Shown here: in pieces, positions 16,883 to 26,356 of the stretch
Position numbering within the stretch: the first letter of the stretch is position 1
How the letters are laid out: the number at the start of each line of letters is the position of its first letter
DNA from: Roseomonas sp.
GTDB taxonomy: Bacteria > Pseudomonadota > Alphaproteobacteria > Acetobacterales > Acetobacteraceae
Direction: 5' to 3'
Assembly: GCA_020249435.1 (NCBI GenBank)
Contig: JADCFQ010000002.1
Coordinates: forward strand, 1 to 62,463
Length of the DNA: 62,463 bases
Translations under genes and position numbers: made by a program
The notes under the pieces: model-generated
Database searches by the model: none
Told to the model about the DNA's origin: nothing
The model's input: the letters and a program-made list of their open reading frames with translations, nothing else

Positions 16883-17671
16883 TCACACCCTCTCCACCAT
16901 CCTGAACCCCCGCGACGCCAGCGGCAGGCTGTCCCGGCTGATGGCGGCGTCTTCGCCAGGAGCGTTCATTGCCCCCCAGATGGCGCGGCGGTTTCGCTCG
17001 GCCATGCTGTCGGTGAGCTCCGCAATCCAAAGCGTATCCCGCGCCGCTCCAAGGCGGCGCAGCATATCGCGGTGCTGGTTGCGCGCCTCGGCGGTGGAAA
17101 GCGCTGGGAGGGTGAACGCCGCCATGCGGGGGTTCACGATCGCCGGGACAGGGAATTCTGCCCCTGTGTAGGGATTGCGGTCGCGCCGATCGAGCATCAC
17201 GCGCCCTTCGCGAATGCCGTAAGCGGTGCCGCGCTGCAGCCGCCAGAGCTGCCCAGCAACAAGCAGGCCGATGTCCATGTAGGGCGCCGCACCATCGGTC
17301 AGGTCAATGCGTAGGTACCGCGCGGTGACCGGAGCGGGCAGCATCAGCACGACATTCCCCTGGCTTTCATCCTGCGCCTCGGCATTGAGCAGCCCGGTGT
17401 CCGCAAGCGTCACGCTGAAATTCGCGACATTCGAAAGCCGCGCCTGTACCATGGCACCCGCGCCAAGCGTCGTGGAAATCAGCGCCACGCAATCAATCGG
17501 TACCTCCGCACCCAGATCGGCGGTGATGGTCGCGCTGCTGCCCATCAGGCGCGCGCGCCGGCGCGGCTGCGGATCTTGCAGGTTCGTGATCGGCATGCTG
17601 GCAATGCTCGCCTGCGTTGAGGCCACGCTGCCCGTTGCCACTCTGTCCTGCTGCAAGAACGCCCCCGGCAT
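16883..17671 (-). CDS. Phage tail tip protein (hypothetical, 262 aa)
   Basis: The last gene of the late operon. It is a mostly beta protein (LGAEVPIDCVALISTTLGAG, ARYLRIDLTDGAAPYMDIG) reminiscent of a discoidin-like jelly roll, with an Arg-rich C-terminal helix ending SRGFRMVERV. It follows the hub-like gene with a TGATG overlap. The exact tail role is unknown. Its 3' end is duplicated at 15042-15275. Confidence 0.6.
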   Translation of the reverse strand: MPGAFLQQDRVATGSVASTQASIASMPITNLQDPQPRRRARLMGSSATITADLGAEVPIDCVALISTTLGAGAMVQARLSNVANFSVTLADTGLLNAEAQDESQGNVVLMLPAPVTARYLRIDLTDGAAPYMDIGLLVAGQLWRLQRGTAYGIREGRVMLDRRDRNPYTGAEFPVPAIVNPRMAAFTLPALSTAEARNQHRDMLRRLGAARDTLWIAELTDSMAERNRRAIWGAMNAPGEDAAISRDSLPLASRGFRMVERV

Positions 17672-19230
17672 CAGCCCGCCCCCCAGAGTGTGATTTCGAC
17701 GCGCCGCGCTGTCAGGCTTTCCCGCCAGCCAACGACGACACCGACAAATCCCTCATCAAAGCCAAAGGCCGGATAGGTGACGCGCCCGATCTGCCCGATC
17801 TCGACCTGCCCGAGGAACCGATCCGTCAGCACGCGGACCATGCGCGGCCCGGCTTCGAGGACGGAGCGCCATTTCTCCGCCCGTGCCAGCGCCTCGGCCT
17901 CGGTCCAATAGGAAGCGGGGAAAGAGATTTCTCGCTGCTGTGCCACGCGCGAAGTGATCAGGCTGCTCTCCGCCCGGGCGAAACTACCCTCCTGCGACAA
18001 ACGCTGCCGATCCGCCGCCGCGACGCTGCCAGCCATGTTGGAAAGCGGCGCGTGGTTCCGCCCCCAGCGCACCGCAATGGCGCGCGGCAGGGGCCGCAGG
18101 CTTGCCGGCAGTGGTAAGGGCTCGCAGGCCAGCACGCAGGCCGAGGGCAGATCGAATTGCGGCGCATCGGCTGCCAAGGGATCCGCAAGCCGCAGCTTGC
18201 CGCCTCGCCCGGCTGCCAGCATCGCACCCGACCCGGCCAGGATTTCCTCGGCGGCAGCAAGCGTGGTGGTCAGAGTGGCGCCTTGGTGAAAGCCAACAAT
18301 GCCAGGTAGGTCGGCCTCGGCAAAAGCCCAGGCAGTGCTATCAAAATCCGCTGGGTCATAAGCGAGGCCAAGGCTTTCCAGCATACGGCGCAGAATGCCG
18401 GCGATGCTGTTCACATAGATTGGCACGCAATCGCCACGCAGATCGGCAGTGACGTCACCATCCGGCGATGCACCAAGCTGGAACAGTCCCAGCGCCGGAA
18501 AGTCTAGCGCTTGCCCAACTGTTGGCGTGCCCACAGAGACAATCACCTGCGCCACGCCGCGAATGCGAATGGCGTCATGCCCGGCGATGGCCCGCCAATG
18601 CGATTGATAGGTCGGCAGGCTGCCCGCACCGAGATCCACATTGCCGAGAAACACCGGCGCGATATTGAACACCTGCCCGAGCGTGACGGGCTTCGGGCGT
18701 CCCTTCAGTTCCAGGCCACCTTCCTGGCTGCCCGTGCCTTGATAGAGCACCGGCTGCAAGGGCGTCGCCATGCGCTCTGTCACGTCCCCCAGCGCCAGCC
18801 TGGCACGGAAATCACCACCACGTTCCACTCCGCGCAGGATCCCGGTGAAAGGCAGGCTGGCGGCAGCAAGGCTGGTGCCGAAATCACTCGCGCGCGGATT
18901 GAGCACCGGCAGGCTGAGCAGCCGCACGGCCCGACCATCGGCCACACCATATCGCGCAAGGTCGGCCGATAAATTATCCCCATCAGCCAGCGCGATTTCT
19001 GAGACCGTCAGCGCCACCCTGCCACCGACTGCCAGCGCATCCGCCGCGGATTGGCCGATTTCGATATCCTCCAGGATGCGCGGTTCATAGAATGCCAGAG
19101 CCGGCGTATCGCCCGGCGCCGAAACAAAGGCGGCCGAGGCCAGCCGCAGCGTCGCGATCCGCTCCGGTGCCAGAAAGGCATCCGGCAGTAAGGCCGGCGC
19201 CAGCATGCCAGGGGCGTCAAAGCCGATCAT
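17671..19230 (-). CDS. Phage tail/baseplate hub-like protein
   Basis: A 519-residue structural protein in the position of tail hub genes, downstream of the tape measure and fibre. It is largely beta-rich, with a domain giving SLPFTGILRGVERGGDFRA near 125 and a C-terminal VEIGQIGRVTYPAFGFDEGF typical of hub domains that carry a ring fold. No enzymatic motif was seen. Its N-terminus MIGFDAPGMLAPAL resembles that of the LamG gene upstream. It overlaps that gene by ATGA. Confidence 0.6.
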   Translation of the reverse strand: MIGFDAPGMLAPALLPDAFLAPERIATLRLASAAFVSAPGDTPALAFYEPRILEDIEIGQSAADALAVGGRVALTVSEIALADGDNLSADLARYGVADGRAVRLLSLPVLNPRASDFGTSLAAASLPFTGILRGVERGGDFRARLALGDVTERMATPLQPVLYQGTGSQEGGLELKGRPKPVTLGQVFNIAPVFLGNVDLGAGSLPTYQSHWRAIAGHDAIRIRGVAQVIVSVGTPTVGQALDFPALGLFQLGASPDGDVTADLRGDCVPIYVNSIAGILRRMLESLGLAYDPADFDSTAWAFAEADLPGIVGFHQGATLTTTLAAAEEILAGSGAMLAAGRGGKLRLADPLAADAPQFDLPSACVLACEPLPLPASLRPLPRAIAVRWGRNHAPLSNMAGSVAAADRQRLSQEGSFARAESSLITSRVAQQREISFPASYWTEAEALARAEKWRSVLEAGPRMVRVLTDRFLGQVEIGQIGRVTYPAFGFDEGFVGVVVGWRESLTARRVEITLWGAG

Positions 19231-20072
19231 AGGCCAAAGCGCCCCCGGTTGATGTTGAAGTTCTGCTCAATCTCCGCGATCACCAGCGGACGGTTGTAGA
19301 TCTCCACCGACGCGATGCTGCCGACAAAAAAGCCTGCGGCGGCGGAGGGCCAGAAATTCAGGCTCTGCCCGCCAATGCGCCAATAGCCATCATATGCACT
19401 GGTCGGCGCGGTGACATTGCCGACGACCTGCCCATTCATACTGTGCAGCGTGGCGCCGTTATTGAAAGACACAACGGCATAACGCCATTGATTGTCGGTG
19501 ACATTGCCATAGACGAAGGTGGACGGGCCCGGGCTCCAGACGCCCCAGCGCAATTGGCCGGCGGTATCCACATAAAAGTGCCGATCATAGCCACCGGAAC
19601 CACCGATCTGCGATGTTTCGAAACCGATCAGCTTGCGCCCAAGCGCGGCAGAGGTTCGGAACCAGACGCCGATGGTAAAGCTTTGCGGGTTGGAAATAAG
19701 GTTGGTGGTGGTGAGATTGGTGGCGCCATCGAAATTGATCGCACCATCGGCGATATTGGTGGGCCCGGTCAGGGTGCCATGATTGGCGCTGCTGCTCAGA
19801 TCCGTGAAGGCGAGGCCGCTACCCGGGTAGCATGCCGGGTTGACGACATCGAAATGCAGCACCAACCCGTCGCTAATGATGCTTGGCGGCGGTGGTGGTT
19901 CCGGTGGTGCCGGTACATCCTTCGCCGTGCGGATCGCGATTTCGAGCAGCAGCACGGTGGCGCTGGGCTGCGGGCCAAGTGTCAGCCCAGGCCGCGTTGC
20001 CAGCGCTGCATTGGACATGCCTGCGCCAAGAAAGGCCGGCGCATCCATGGCGGGCGCATCGGAGGCGATCAT
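19227..20072 (-). CDS. LamG/concanavalin-like tail protein (likely receptor binding)
   Basis: A 281-residue protein. Residues 1-60 form a tail-associated N-terminus, a proline run (PPEPPPPP) acts as linker, and about 70-275 is a LamG-like jelly roll with INFDGATNLTT, FTIGVWFRTSAALG, RYAVVSFNNGATLHSMNG and GSIASVEIYNRPL. Such modules bind carbohydrate, so this is a candidate adhesin. It overlaps genes on both sides by ATGA. Confidence 0.8.
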   Translation of the reverse strand: MIASDAPAMDAPAFLGAGMSNAALATRPGLTLGPQPSATVLLLEIAIRTAKDVPAPPEPPPPPSIISDGLVLHFDVVNPACYPGSGLAFTDLSSSANHGTLTGPTNIADGAINFDGATNLTTTNLISNPQSFTIGVWFRTSAALGRKLIGFETSQIGGSGGYDRHFYVDTAGQLRWGVWSPGPSTFVYGNVTDNQWRYAVVSFNNGATLHSMNGQVVGNVTAPTSAYDGYWRIGGQSLNFWPSAAAGFFVGSIASVEIYNRPLVIAEIEQNFNINRGRFGL

Positions 20073-20638
20073 GCGATCAGGCGTGAGGAGTCAAAGCCGA
20101 TGGCCTTAAGCAGCGCGGCCACTTCGGGCGCGAGCAGATTGAGCTTTTGCGCCGCCAGCCACCGTTCGCGCAGCAGCAATTCCGCATCGGTGAGATCGGT
20201 GGCGGGCGCTTCAAGCTTCAGCAGTGCCATGGCATCGCGCAGTTTTCCCGTGGCACCAAGGGCTTCGACCAGACGCAGCTTGGTGATTTCGCCAGGTGGG
20301 GGTGCAGGCGGCGGAGGCGGGTCCTCAGGCACTGTTATGACTTCAACCACCGGAGCGGCTTCAGGCTTTGGAGGATCGGGGATGATCTCAACGCCCTCCA
20401 TGCCGCCCGCAGCGACGATGGCCTCGACCAGTGGATGCTCGACCGGGCGGGGTTCGCCGACACTGAACCTGTGCGCTTCCAGCGCGGCAACATAAGCCGC
20501 CACACGATCAGCAAGCGCTGGCCCGAAGGCTTCGACGACCTCGGCGGCAACGCGCAGCCGTGGCGCCGACAAGGTATCCGCACCTTCCGCCGGCAGCGTC
20601 GCGCGCGCCTGGATGGAATCCTCGATGACATTGTCCAT
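20069..20638 (-). CDS. Phage tail-associated protein, hypothetical (189 aa)
   Basis: Two helical parts flank a proline-rich hinge (EDPPPPPAPPPGEITKLRLV). The C-terminus ends IGFDSSRLIA. The ATG at 20638 has GAGGTGAGG upstream and is preferred over the start 12 bases earlier. It may be a fibre assembly or tail structural protein; no family was recognised. It is separated from the tail fibre gene by a plus-strand HigBA cassette. Confidence 0.55.
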   Translation of the reverse strand: MDNVIEDSIQARATLPAEGADTLSAPRLRVAAEVVEAFGPALADRVAAYVAALEAHRFSVGEPRPVEHPLVEAIVAAGGMEGVEIIPDPPKPEAAPVVEVITVPEDPPPPPAPPPGEITKLRLVEALGATGKLRDAMALLKLEAPATDLTDAELLLRERWLAAQKLNLLAPEVAALLKAIGFDSSRLIA

Positions 20639-20698
20639 GATTGGCCTCACCTCTGGAATTGTCGGAACGTTCGAAAAGCCAGTTCGCCTTGCGGTATT

Positions 20699-20734
20699 GT
20701 TATGCTTGACATAACGCCCGTTATGCGATACAGA
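20699..20734 (+). promoter_or_regulatory. higBA promoter and operator
   Basis: TTGACA (20706-20711), a 17-base spacer and TACAGA (20729-20734) form a sigma70-type promoter ending eight bases before the GTG start, so the transcript is leaderless or nearly so. The palindrome GTTATGCTTGACATAAC (20699-20715) covers the -35 box, and a third GTTATG half-site lies at 20720-20725. This is a plausible HigA binding site. Confidence 0.6.
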
Positions 20735-20742
20735 ACGCCCCT

Positions 20743-21024
20743 GTGATCGAAAGCTTCGGATGCAAGCGCACGGCGCTGGTGTTTCTGGGACAGGCCCCGA
20801 AGGGCTTTCCTTCGGATATTCTGTCCGTCGCGCGGCGCAAATTGCGCATGTTGGATGCTGCGATACGCCTGGAAGATTTACGCATACCGCCGAATAATCG
20901 GCTTGAAGCGCTGAAAGGTGATCGCGCTGGGCAGCATAGCATTCGGGTCAATGATCAATGGCGGCTTTGCTTTGTCTGGCGCAATGGCGCCGCGCATGAA
21001 GTTGAGATGGTGGACTACCATTGA
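20743..21024 (+). CDS. higB: HigB/RelE-type toxin
   Basis: A 93-residue RelE-superfamily mRNA interferase starting at GTG. LRIPPNNRLEALKGDRAGQ near 47 and HSIRVNDQWRLCFVWRNG near 66 are the conserved core of the HigB/plasmid-killer group, which cuts ribosome-bound mRNA. The antitoxin gene follows after 11 bases. The cassette is on the plus strand inside the minus-strand late operon. Confidence 0.9.
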   Translation: MIESFGCKRTALVFLGQAPKGFPSDILSVARRKLRMLDAAIRLEDLRIPPNNRLEALKGDRAGQHSIRVNDQWRLCFVWRNGAAHEVEMVDYH

Positions 21025-21035
21025 GGAGAAGTCAG

Positions 21036-21380
21036 ATGCCCCACAAGCCCGTGACGATCAGCCGCGCTGATATCGCAAGCGGCAAAGCCAAGCTGGCGGC
21101 GCATAGCAAGGGCCAAGCGCTGCCGCTGGTGCCACCTGGAGAGGTGCTTGAGCAGGAATTCATGCTGCCTATGACGCTTTCTGCCCGAGCGCTTGCGCGC
21201 GATATTGGCGTGCCGCCTAATCGGATCACTGAAATCATACGTGGTGAACGCGCGATCACTGCGGATACGGCGCTGCGGCTTTCGCGCCGCTTTGGTGTTT
21301 CGGCGGAGTTCTGGATGAACCTGCAAACCGCACATGATCTGGAAAAGGCCCGACGGGAATGGCCTGCCGAGGCGGCGTAG
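21036..21380 (+). CDS. higA: HigA-type XRE antitoxin
   Basis: A 114-residue protein with an XRE helix-turn-helix (ARALARDIGVPPNRITEIIR, then GERAITADTALRLSRRFGV) and the family hallmark SAEFWMNLQTAHDLEKAR. GAGGAGAA lies before the ATG at 21036. It should neutralise HigB and repress the promoter through the palindrome at 20699-20715. Confidence 0.92.
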   Translation: MPHKPVTISRADIASGKAKLAAHSKGQALPLVPPGEVLEQEFMLPMTLSARALARDIGVPPNRITEIIRGERAITADTALRLSRRFGVSAEFWMNLQTAHDLEKARREWPAEAA

Positions 21381-21422
21381 GATTGGCGGGACTTTCAAGC
21401 AGCCTGCTAATCCCTTCACGCG

Positions 21423-22631
21423 TCAAGCACCCGCAAACAGCGCGACCGTACAAATCAGCGCCGGCGGCATATTGGCTGCGGCACCACCGGCGAAGTCGCT
21501 CACGGTGATGGGCGGTGTGGCATTGCCGATGGAAACATTGTGGGCATGCGTCGTATCCAGGCTTGCCGACCAGGTATTGGACTGCCCGTTATTCGCATCC
21601 CAGCTATTCGGCCCTGTCGCAAAGCTGAATATGCCATTCGTTCCGCGATGATCGGTGTAGCGCAAACCATAAATGCTGCCCGAGCCACCACGCGTATCGG
21701 TCGAGCCTGCATGGTTATGCGCGGCCTGTGTCGCGGCGTGGCCATGCGTGCCGATGCGCTGATCACCGCCCGCATTGCCAAGCGCTGCGGCATTGATGCC
21801 CGACACACCGCTGGTGATGCGGCTGGCCGCCGCCCCGCCCAGATTATCCAGGCCGAATAGCGCGCGGCCCCGCACATCCGGCGTGCCAAAGCTGGTGCTG
21901 CCATCGCCCGCGCCATAGGTGGTGCCGAGTGCGGCAAAGAGGGTCGCATAGGCGCTGCGCGACAGGTTCTGCCCATTGGGCCACACACAAAACGGCGGCA
22001 GGTTGGGCCCGGCCACTTGCACATATTCGCCGATCAACCGTCCATGGCCATAAATGCTCACCACCCATTGCGCACCACCCAAGCGCAGGATGTTGGCTGT
22101 CATGCCCGGTTGCAGCGCAATGGTGGCCTGACCATTGATGGTCTCGCTCGCATTGGGATCAATCGTCAGCGCCGCATTGCCAAGGTTCATCACCAGCCAG
22201 CCAGCGCCGGAGGCCACGGCGGAAACCGCCGGCAGATTGAGCGTGGCCGCCGCCGCACCGGAAAACACCACGGTATTACCGATATCCGCCAGCGCCAGAT
22301 TGGCGGTGGCAGCGATCGCAATCACCTCGCGCGCGGTCGGGTCCACCACGCTGAATACATCCTTGGTGCCGGCGGGTAGCGCCACCAGCCCACCAGAATT
22401 GGACGACGCCAGGATGGTCGCGCGCGTCAGTGACCCGGGCGATCCGCCATCAAAATCCCCAAGCCCAATCTCGAACCCGGTCTGCCAGGAGATGCAGTAT
22501 TGAATGCGCCGCGTCGCAGCGCCGAAGGCTGCCTGGAAACTGCGAGCATTGCTGCTGGCCCCGTTCAGCACCAGCGTGCCGGTGCCGGCGGTATCGGTGC
22601 TTTGCTTGGCGCGATAGGCGATGATTGGCAT
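21423..22631 (-). CDS. Tail fibre protein with tail-collar domain
   Basis: A 402-residue fibre protein. The N-terminal two thirds are beta-rich repeats suited to trimeric fibres. The C-terminal part has the phage tail-collar signature: GEYVQVAGPNLPPFCVWPNG near 195, TYGAGDGSTSFGTPDVRGR near 235, and His-rich GTHGHAATQAAHNHAGSTD near 285, which in collar proteins binds metal. It likely contributes to host recognition. It lies just downstream of the tape-measure gene. Confidence 0.85.
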   Translation of the reverse strand: MPIIAYRAKQSTDTAGTGTLVLNGASSNARSFQAAFGAATRRIQYCISWQTGFEIGLGDFDGGSPGSLTRATILASSNSGGLVALPAGTKDVFSVVDPTAREVIAIAATANLALADIGNTVVFSGAAAATLNLPAVSAVASGAGWLVMNLGNAALTIDPNASETINGQATIALQPGMTANILRLGGAQWVVSIYGHGRLIGEYVQVAGPNLPPFCVWPNGQNLSRSAYATLFAALGTTYGAGDGSTSFGTPDVRGRALFGLDNLGGAAASRITSGVSGINAAALGNAGGDQRIGTHGHAATQAAHNHAGSTDTRGGSGSIYGLRYTDHRGTNGIFSFATGPNSWDANNGQSNTWSASLDTTHAHNVSIGNATPPITVSDFAGGAAANMPPALICTVALFAGA

Positions 22632-22642
22632 GGGTCACCCCG

Positions 22643-25600
22643 TCATGTGCTGGCGCGGGCCAGGATGGCTTCGTTTTGCGCGGTCAGGCGGCGCAGTTCG
22701 GAAAGCAGGCTGCGCAGCACTTCTGTTTGTGTCTGGCCGGTACTCAGCACCGCTAATTCCAAGCGATCCGACCCTGCCACTTGCGCTTCAAGCAGCGCGC
22801 CAAGATTGGCCGGATCGCTGCCCGGCGCAGCGGTGCGGAGCGTGCGGGCGACATCGGCGACCAACTCCGCGAAGCTGGTGGAGATGCCGAGAAAATCCTT
22901 GGCAATCGGCAGCGCGATCTGCGCGACGCGGGAGAATTCCGCGAGTTCTTCGGGCGTGGCACCATCGAGCAAGGGAGCTTGCGCCGCAGACAGCGAGGCC
23001 AATGCCGCGCCATAGCGCGCCTCAAGCGGCAGGCCGCCGAGATCACCCATGGTCAGGTTTTCCAGCAAGCCACGCGCAATGCCGCGCATCTGGGCGGCGA
23101 GCGCTTCCGCCTGGCGGTCAAATTCGCGCATGACCGCCAGGCGTTCATCGGCAATGGTCTGTTCCAGTGCCACCACGCGCCGGACGTATTCCTGGCCGGT
23201 CTCCTCAAGCCCCAACTGGAATAGCTGTTCGCGAAAGGCGCGCATTTCAGTTTCGGCCCGAAGGTCGAATTGGCCCAGCGCCACGCCACGGCCATCGCCA
23301 TTCAAGGCCATGCGGCGAATGCCAAGGCTGCGGTCAATGATGTCCAAATCCCGCGCGCGATCGGCTTCCAGCTTGGCGATGCGCTCGGCGCGCTGGGTGT
23401 TCAGGTCGGCCTCGGATAGGCCCAGGTCCTGCGCTTTCTTGATGGCCTCATCATAGGTTTTCGTCAGCGCATCCATCGCGGCCTTGAAAGCGCTGCTGCG
23501 CTCCGCCGCACGGCCGAGCGGCTCAAACACCTGGGTCACGAAATCCGCGGCCGAGAGCGCTTCCTCAAGATTACCGCCGCGCCCGGCTAGCGTGCCAAAG
23601 GCAGTCATCTGATTGGCATTGTCACTGCGCAACTGTCCGACCAAGGCGGTCATGGATAGTTCGCGCGGCGAGCCCGATGCCTGGCCAAAACCGACTGCTG
23701 CCTGACCCGGTGCGGCAAAGCTCAGATTGCGTGCGGCGATTTGCCGGTTGATAGCGTCCAGCTGCTGCTGCACCTCGGCCACCGCGCCGGCCTGGTCCCA
23801 GCGCTTGCCGCGTGCGCCGCTGATGGTGAGCAGCCCGGCATCATCCACGCCCAGAAATACATCACCGCCAGAACGCGCTGCCATGCCTTTCTTGGTCGGC
23901 CCAAATAAGCCGCCCGCCGCGCCACCGATGGCACCGCCGACCATCATGCCAAGCGGCCCGCCCACCAGAAAGCCGAGGCCCATGCCAATGCCGGTGCCTA
24001 TCAAGGTCCCCGGCATGGGATCCGCCGTACCGCGTAGGCTGCCCGAGATGGTGCCGCCCGCCATACCCAAGCCGAACCCCATCGCGCCAGCGCCCAGCAG
24101 ATTGCCCAGCGTTACTGGCGCCGCTGCACCGCCACCACCGGCAAAGAAGCCTGCCTCCCCCGGCAATGCGGTGCCGGCAAAGAAATTGCTCTGCGTCGCG
24201 CCAAAGGAGGTCGGCGTATAGATCGGTGTGGAGAGAAACCCACCCGCGCCAGTAAGGCCGAGAGACTCACCAAGGCCGCCCGTGCCGCCGAATAGATTGG
24301 GTGCACCCATGTTCAAAAACGGCAAAGGGGAAAAACTGAACATGCCCGCGCTGCCGCCTGCGCCGCTCAGTGCGCTGGCGGCGGGCGTTGCAGGCGCGGC
24401 CCCACCAAATGCCCCCATCAGGCTTGGTCGCGACGCACCGAATACTTCATTCACCAGTGGATTGACGATGGCGAGCTTCGCCATGTCGGTGACCACACTC
24501 GCGACCACCTGCCGCGCGATGGAACCGAAATCAATCGCCGCCTTGCCGCCCATGGCAAAGGCATTCACTAGCCCATTGCCAATCCGGTCCAGCGCATTCT
24601 CCCCGATCGAGGCCAGTGCATGGCGCGACCGTTCCGCGAATTGCTGTGCTTCCTGCTCGGCCCTGGCTGAAGCCTCACGCGCAGCGCGGGCCGCAGGGTC
24701 AAGCTGGGATAGGGTGCGGTTATATTGTTCCTGCGTGATGCGCGCTGCCGCCAGCGCGGCATCGAGCGCCTTGACCTGCTCGGCGTATTTCTCCTGCTCG
24801 GTCGCCGCACCTTCCACCAGCGACGTGCCGCGTTCCACCAGGCGCTGATATGCGCGTTCGGCCTCGGTCAGGCGTTCTGTCGTGGCGCGGGTGGTCTCGG
24901 TGCGGTCTGCAAGACGTGCCAGCGCCTCATCACGGTCCTTGTCGGCGGCAGCACGCAGCCGGGACGCTTCCTCACCCTCAATCGCGCCGCCTGCGGCCAA
25001 AGCGTCAATCTGCTGCACGCGCTCGGCATGTTCGGCGCGGACGCCGCGCTCCTTGTCGAGCGCCTTATACAATTCCTCGAGCCGCACCTGATCGGCGCGA
25101 CGCCCGGCGATGATGGCACGTTGGCTGGCAGTATAGGTTTCCGCCTCGCCAGCTTCCTGCGCCTCGCGCTCCAATTGGCTGCGCCGCGTGATGAAGGCCT
25201 GCAATTCGCGTAGCGCGGCCTCACGCTCGGTACGTAGGTTTTCCAGATTGCGCCGCATGATGCCGCGCGTACCGCCGGGCATGGCGGTCTCGGCAAGGGC
25301 GGCCTCGGCATTGGCGATCTGCTGGTCCAGCACCGCCAGCCGTTCCCGGCTGCGGTCATAGCCTGCGCTCGCTTGTTCCATCGGCGTGCCAAGCCCGACC
25401 GCCACGCGGCCCTGATTGACCGCCGCTGCCGCAGCCTGTGCCGCGCGCGCAATGCCCTGGGACAGCCCTAGCGCACGATCCAGATCGCCGGCAAAGCGCG
25501 ACATGGCCTCGCCCAGGATGGAGAAAGCCCTTCCCATGGTGGGCGGCATTTTCTCAAACTCGGCATTGAGTGATTGCCCGGCGCGGATCAGCGCGGGCAT

Positions 25601-26356
25601 CACCACATCGGCCGTCAGCTTTCCGGCCTCGCCCATCTTGCGGAGTTCGCCAACGCTGGCGCTCAGTTCGCGCGCCAGGGCCTCCGCCAGGGTCGGCATG
25701 TTCTCCAGCACCGAGCGCAACTCATCGCCCTGCAGGCGGCCCGAGGCGAGCGCCTGGCCAAGCTGCATGACGGTGGCCGAGGTTTCCGCCGTGCTGGCAC
25801 CGGCGATGATGCCAGCCTGTTGTACCGTGCGCACCAGGGCCAGCACCTGATCATTGGTCGCGCCAATCTCGCGCGCCGCGATGGCAAAGCGGGCGAAGGC
25901 ATTGGCGCTTTCGCTGATGGCAACGCCGGTCTGTTGCGAAAGGGCATAGAGGTTTTGATAGACCTTCTCGGCTGCACCGAAGGAGCCCGTCGCCGCTTGC
26001 AAGCGTGCCAGTGATTCCGTCGCCTGGTCACCCGCGCGCGCCACGGCACTGCCTGCTGCTGCCGCACCAACTGCCACCGCTGCCATCGCTGCCGCCGCAC
26101 CACCGGCACGGCCTGCGACACTGACAAAGGCGCTGCCCGCACTGCCCAGGCTATTGCCGAGCGCGCCAAAACTGCGCACTGCCGCATCAGACGCCGAGGC
26201 CAAGCCGCGCATGGCGGGCTGCGCCTTGGCGCTGGCGCTATCAATCTGCTCCAGCGCCTTCTTGCCATCGGTGCCAAGTTTCTCGAGCGACCGGCGCACA
26301 GCCTCCGCATTCTCCGCCGAAAGCCGGATGGCGATGGTGCGTGCCGCGCCGCTCAT
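22643..26356 (-). CDS. Tail tape measure protein
   Basis: A 1237-residue protein, the longest in the window, in canonical tape-measure position. The N-terminus (TIAIRLSAENAEAVRRSLEK) leads into helical sequence; QLGQALASGRLQGDELRSVL near 205 matches the lambda-type tape-measure domain. A Glu- and Ala-rich coiled coil spans about 330-570, and glycine-rich hydrophobic stretches around 690-860 could enter the membrane. Its length should set tail length. It overlaps the DUF6441 gene by ATGA. Confidence 0.93.
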   Translation of the reverse strand: MSGAARTIAIRLSAENAEAVRRSLEKLGTDGKKALEQIDSASAKAQPAMRGLASASDAAVRSFGALGNSLGSAGSAFVSVAGRAGGAAAAMAAVAVGAAAAGSAVARAGDQATESLARLQAATGSFGAAEKVYQNLYALSQQTGVAISESANAFARFAIAAREIGATNDQVLALVRTVQQAGIIAGASTAETSATVMQLGQALASGRLQGDELRSVLENMPTLAEALARELSASVGELRKMGEAGKLTADVVMPALIRAGQSLNAEFEKMPPTMGRAFSILGEAMSRFAGDLDRALGLSQGIARAAQAAAAAVNQGRVAVGLGTPMEQASAGYDRSRERLAVLDQQIANAEAALAETAMPGGTRGIMRRNLENLRTEREAALRELQAFITRRSQLEREAQEAGEAETYTASQRAIIAGRRADQVRLEELYKALDKERGVRAEHAERVQQIDALAAGGAIEGEEASRLRAAADKDRDEALARLADRTETTRATTERLTEAERAYQRLVERGTSLVEGAATEQEKYAEQVKALDAALAAARITQEQYNRTLSQLDPAARAAREASARAEQEAQQFAERSRHALASIGENALDRIGNGLVNAFAMGGKAAIDFGSIARQVVASVVTDMAKLAIVNPLVNEVFGASRPSLMGAFGGAAPATPAASALSGAGGSAGMFSFSPLPFLNMGAPNLFGGTGGLGESLGLTGAGGFLSTPIYTPTSFGATQSNFFAGTALPGEAGFFAGGGGAAAPVTLGNLLGAGAMGFGLGMAGGTISGSLRGTADPMPGTLIGTGIGMGLGFLVGGPLGMMVGGAIGGAAGGLFGPTKKGMAARSGGDVFLGVDDAGLLTISGARGKRWDQAGAVAEVQQQLDAINRQIAARNLSFAAPGQAAVGFGQASGSPRELSMTALVGQLRSDNANQMTAFGTLAGRGGNLEEALSAADFVTQVFEPLGRAAERSSAFKAAMDALTKTYDEAIKKAQDLGLSEADLNTQRAERIAKLEADRARDLDIIDRSLGIRRMALNGDGRGVALGQFDLRAETEMRAFREQLFQLGLEETGQEYVRRVVALEQTIADERLAVMREFDRQAEALAAQMRGIARGLLENLTMGDLGGLPLEARYGAALASLSAAQAPLLDGATPEELAEFSRVAQIALPIAKDFLGISTSFAELVADVARTLRTAAPGSDPANLGALLEAQVAGSDRLELAVLSTGQTQTEVLRSLLSELRRLTAQNEAILARAST

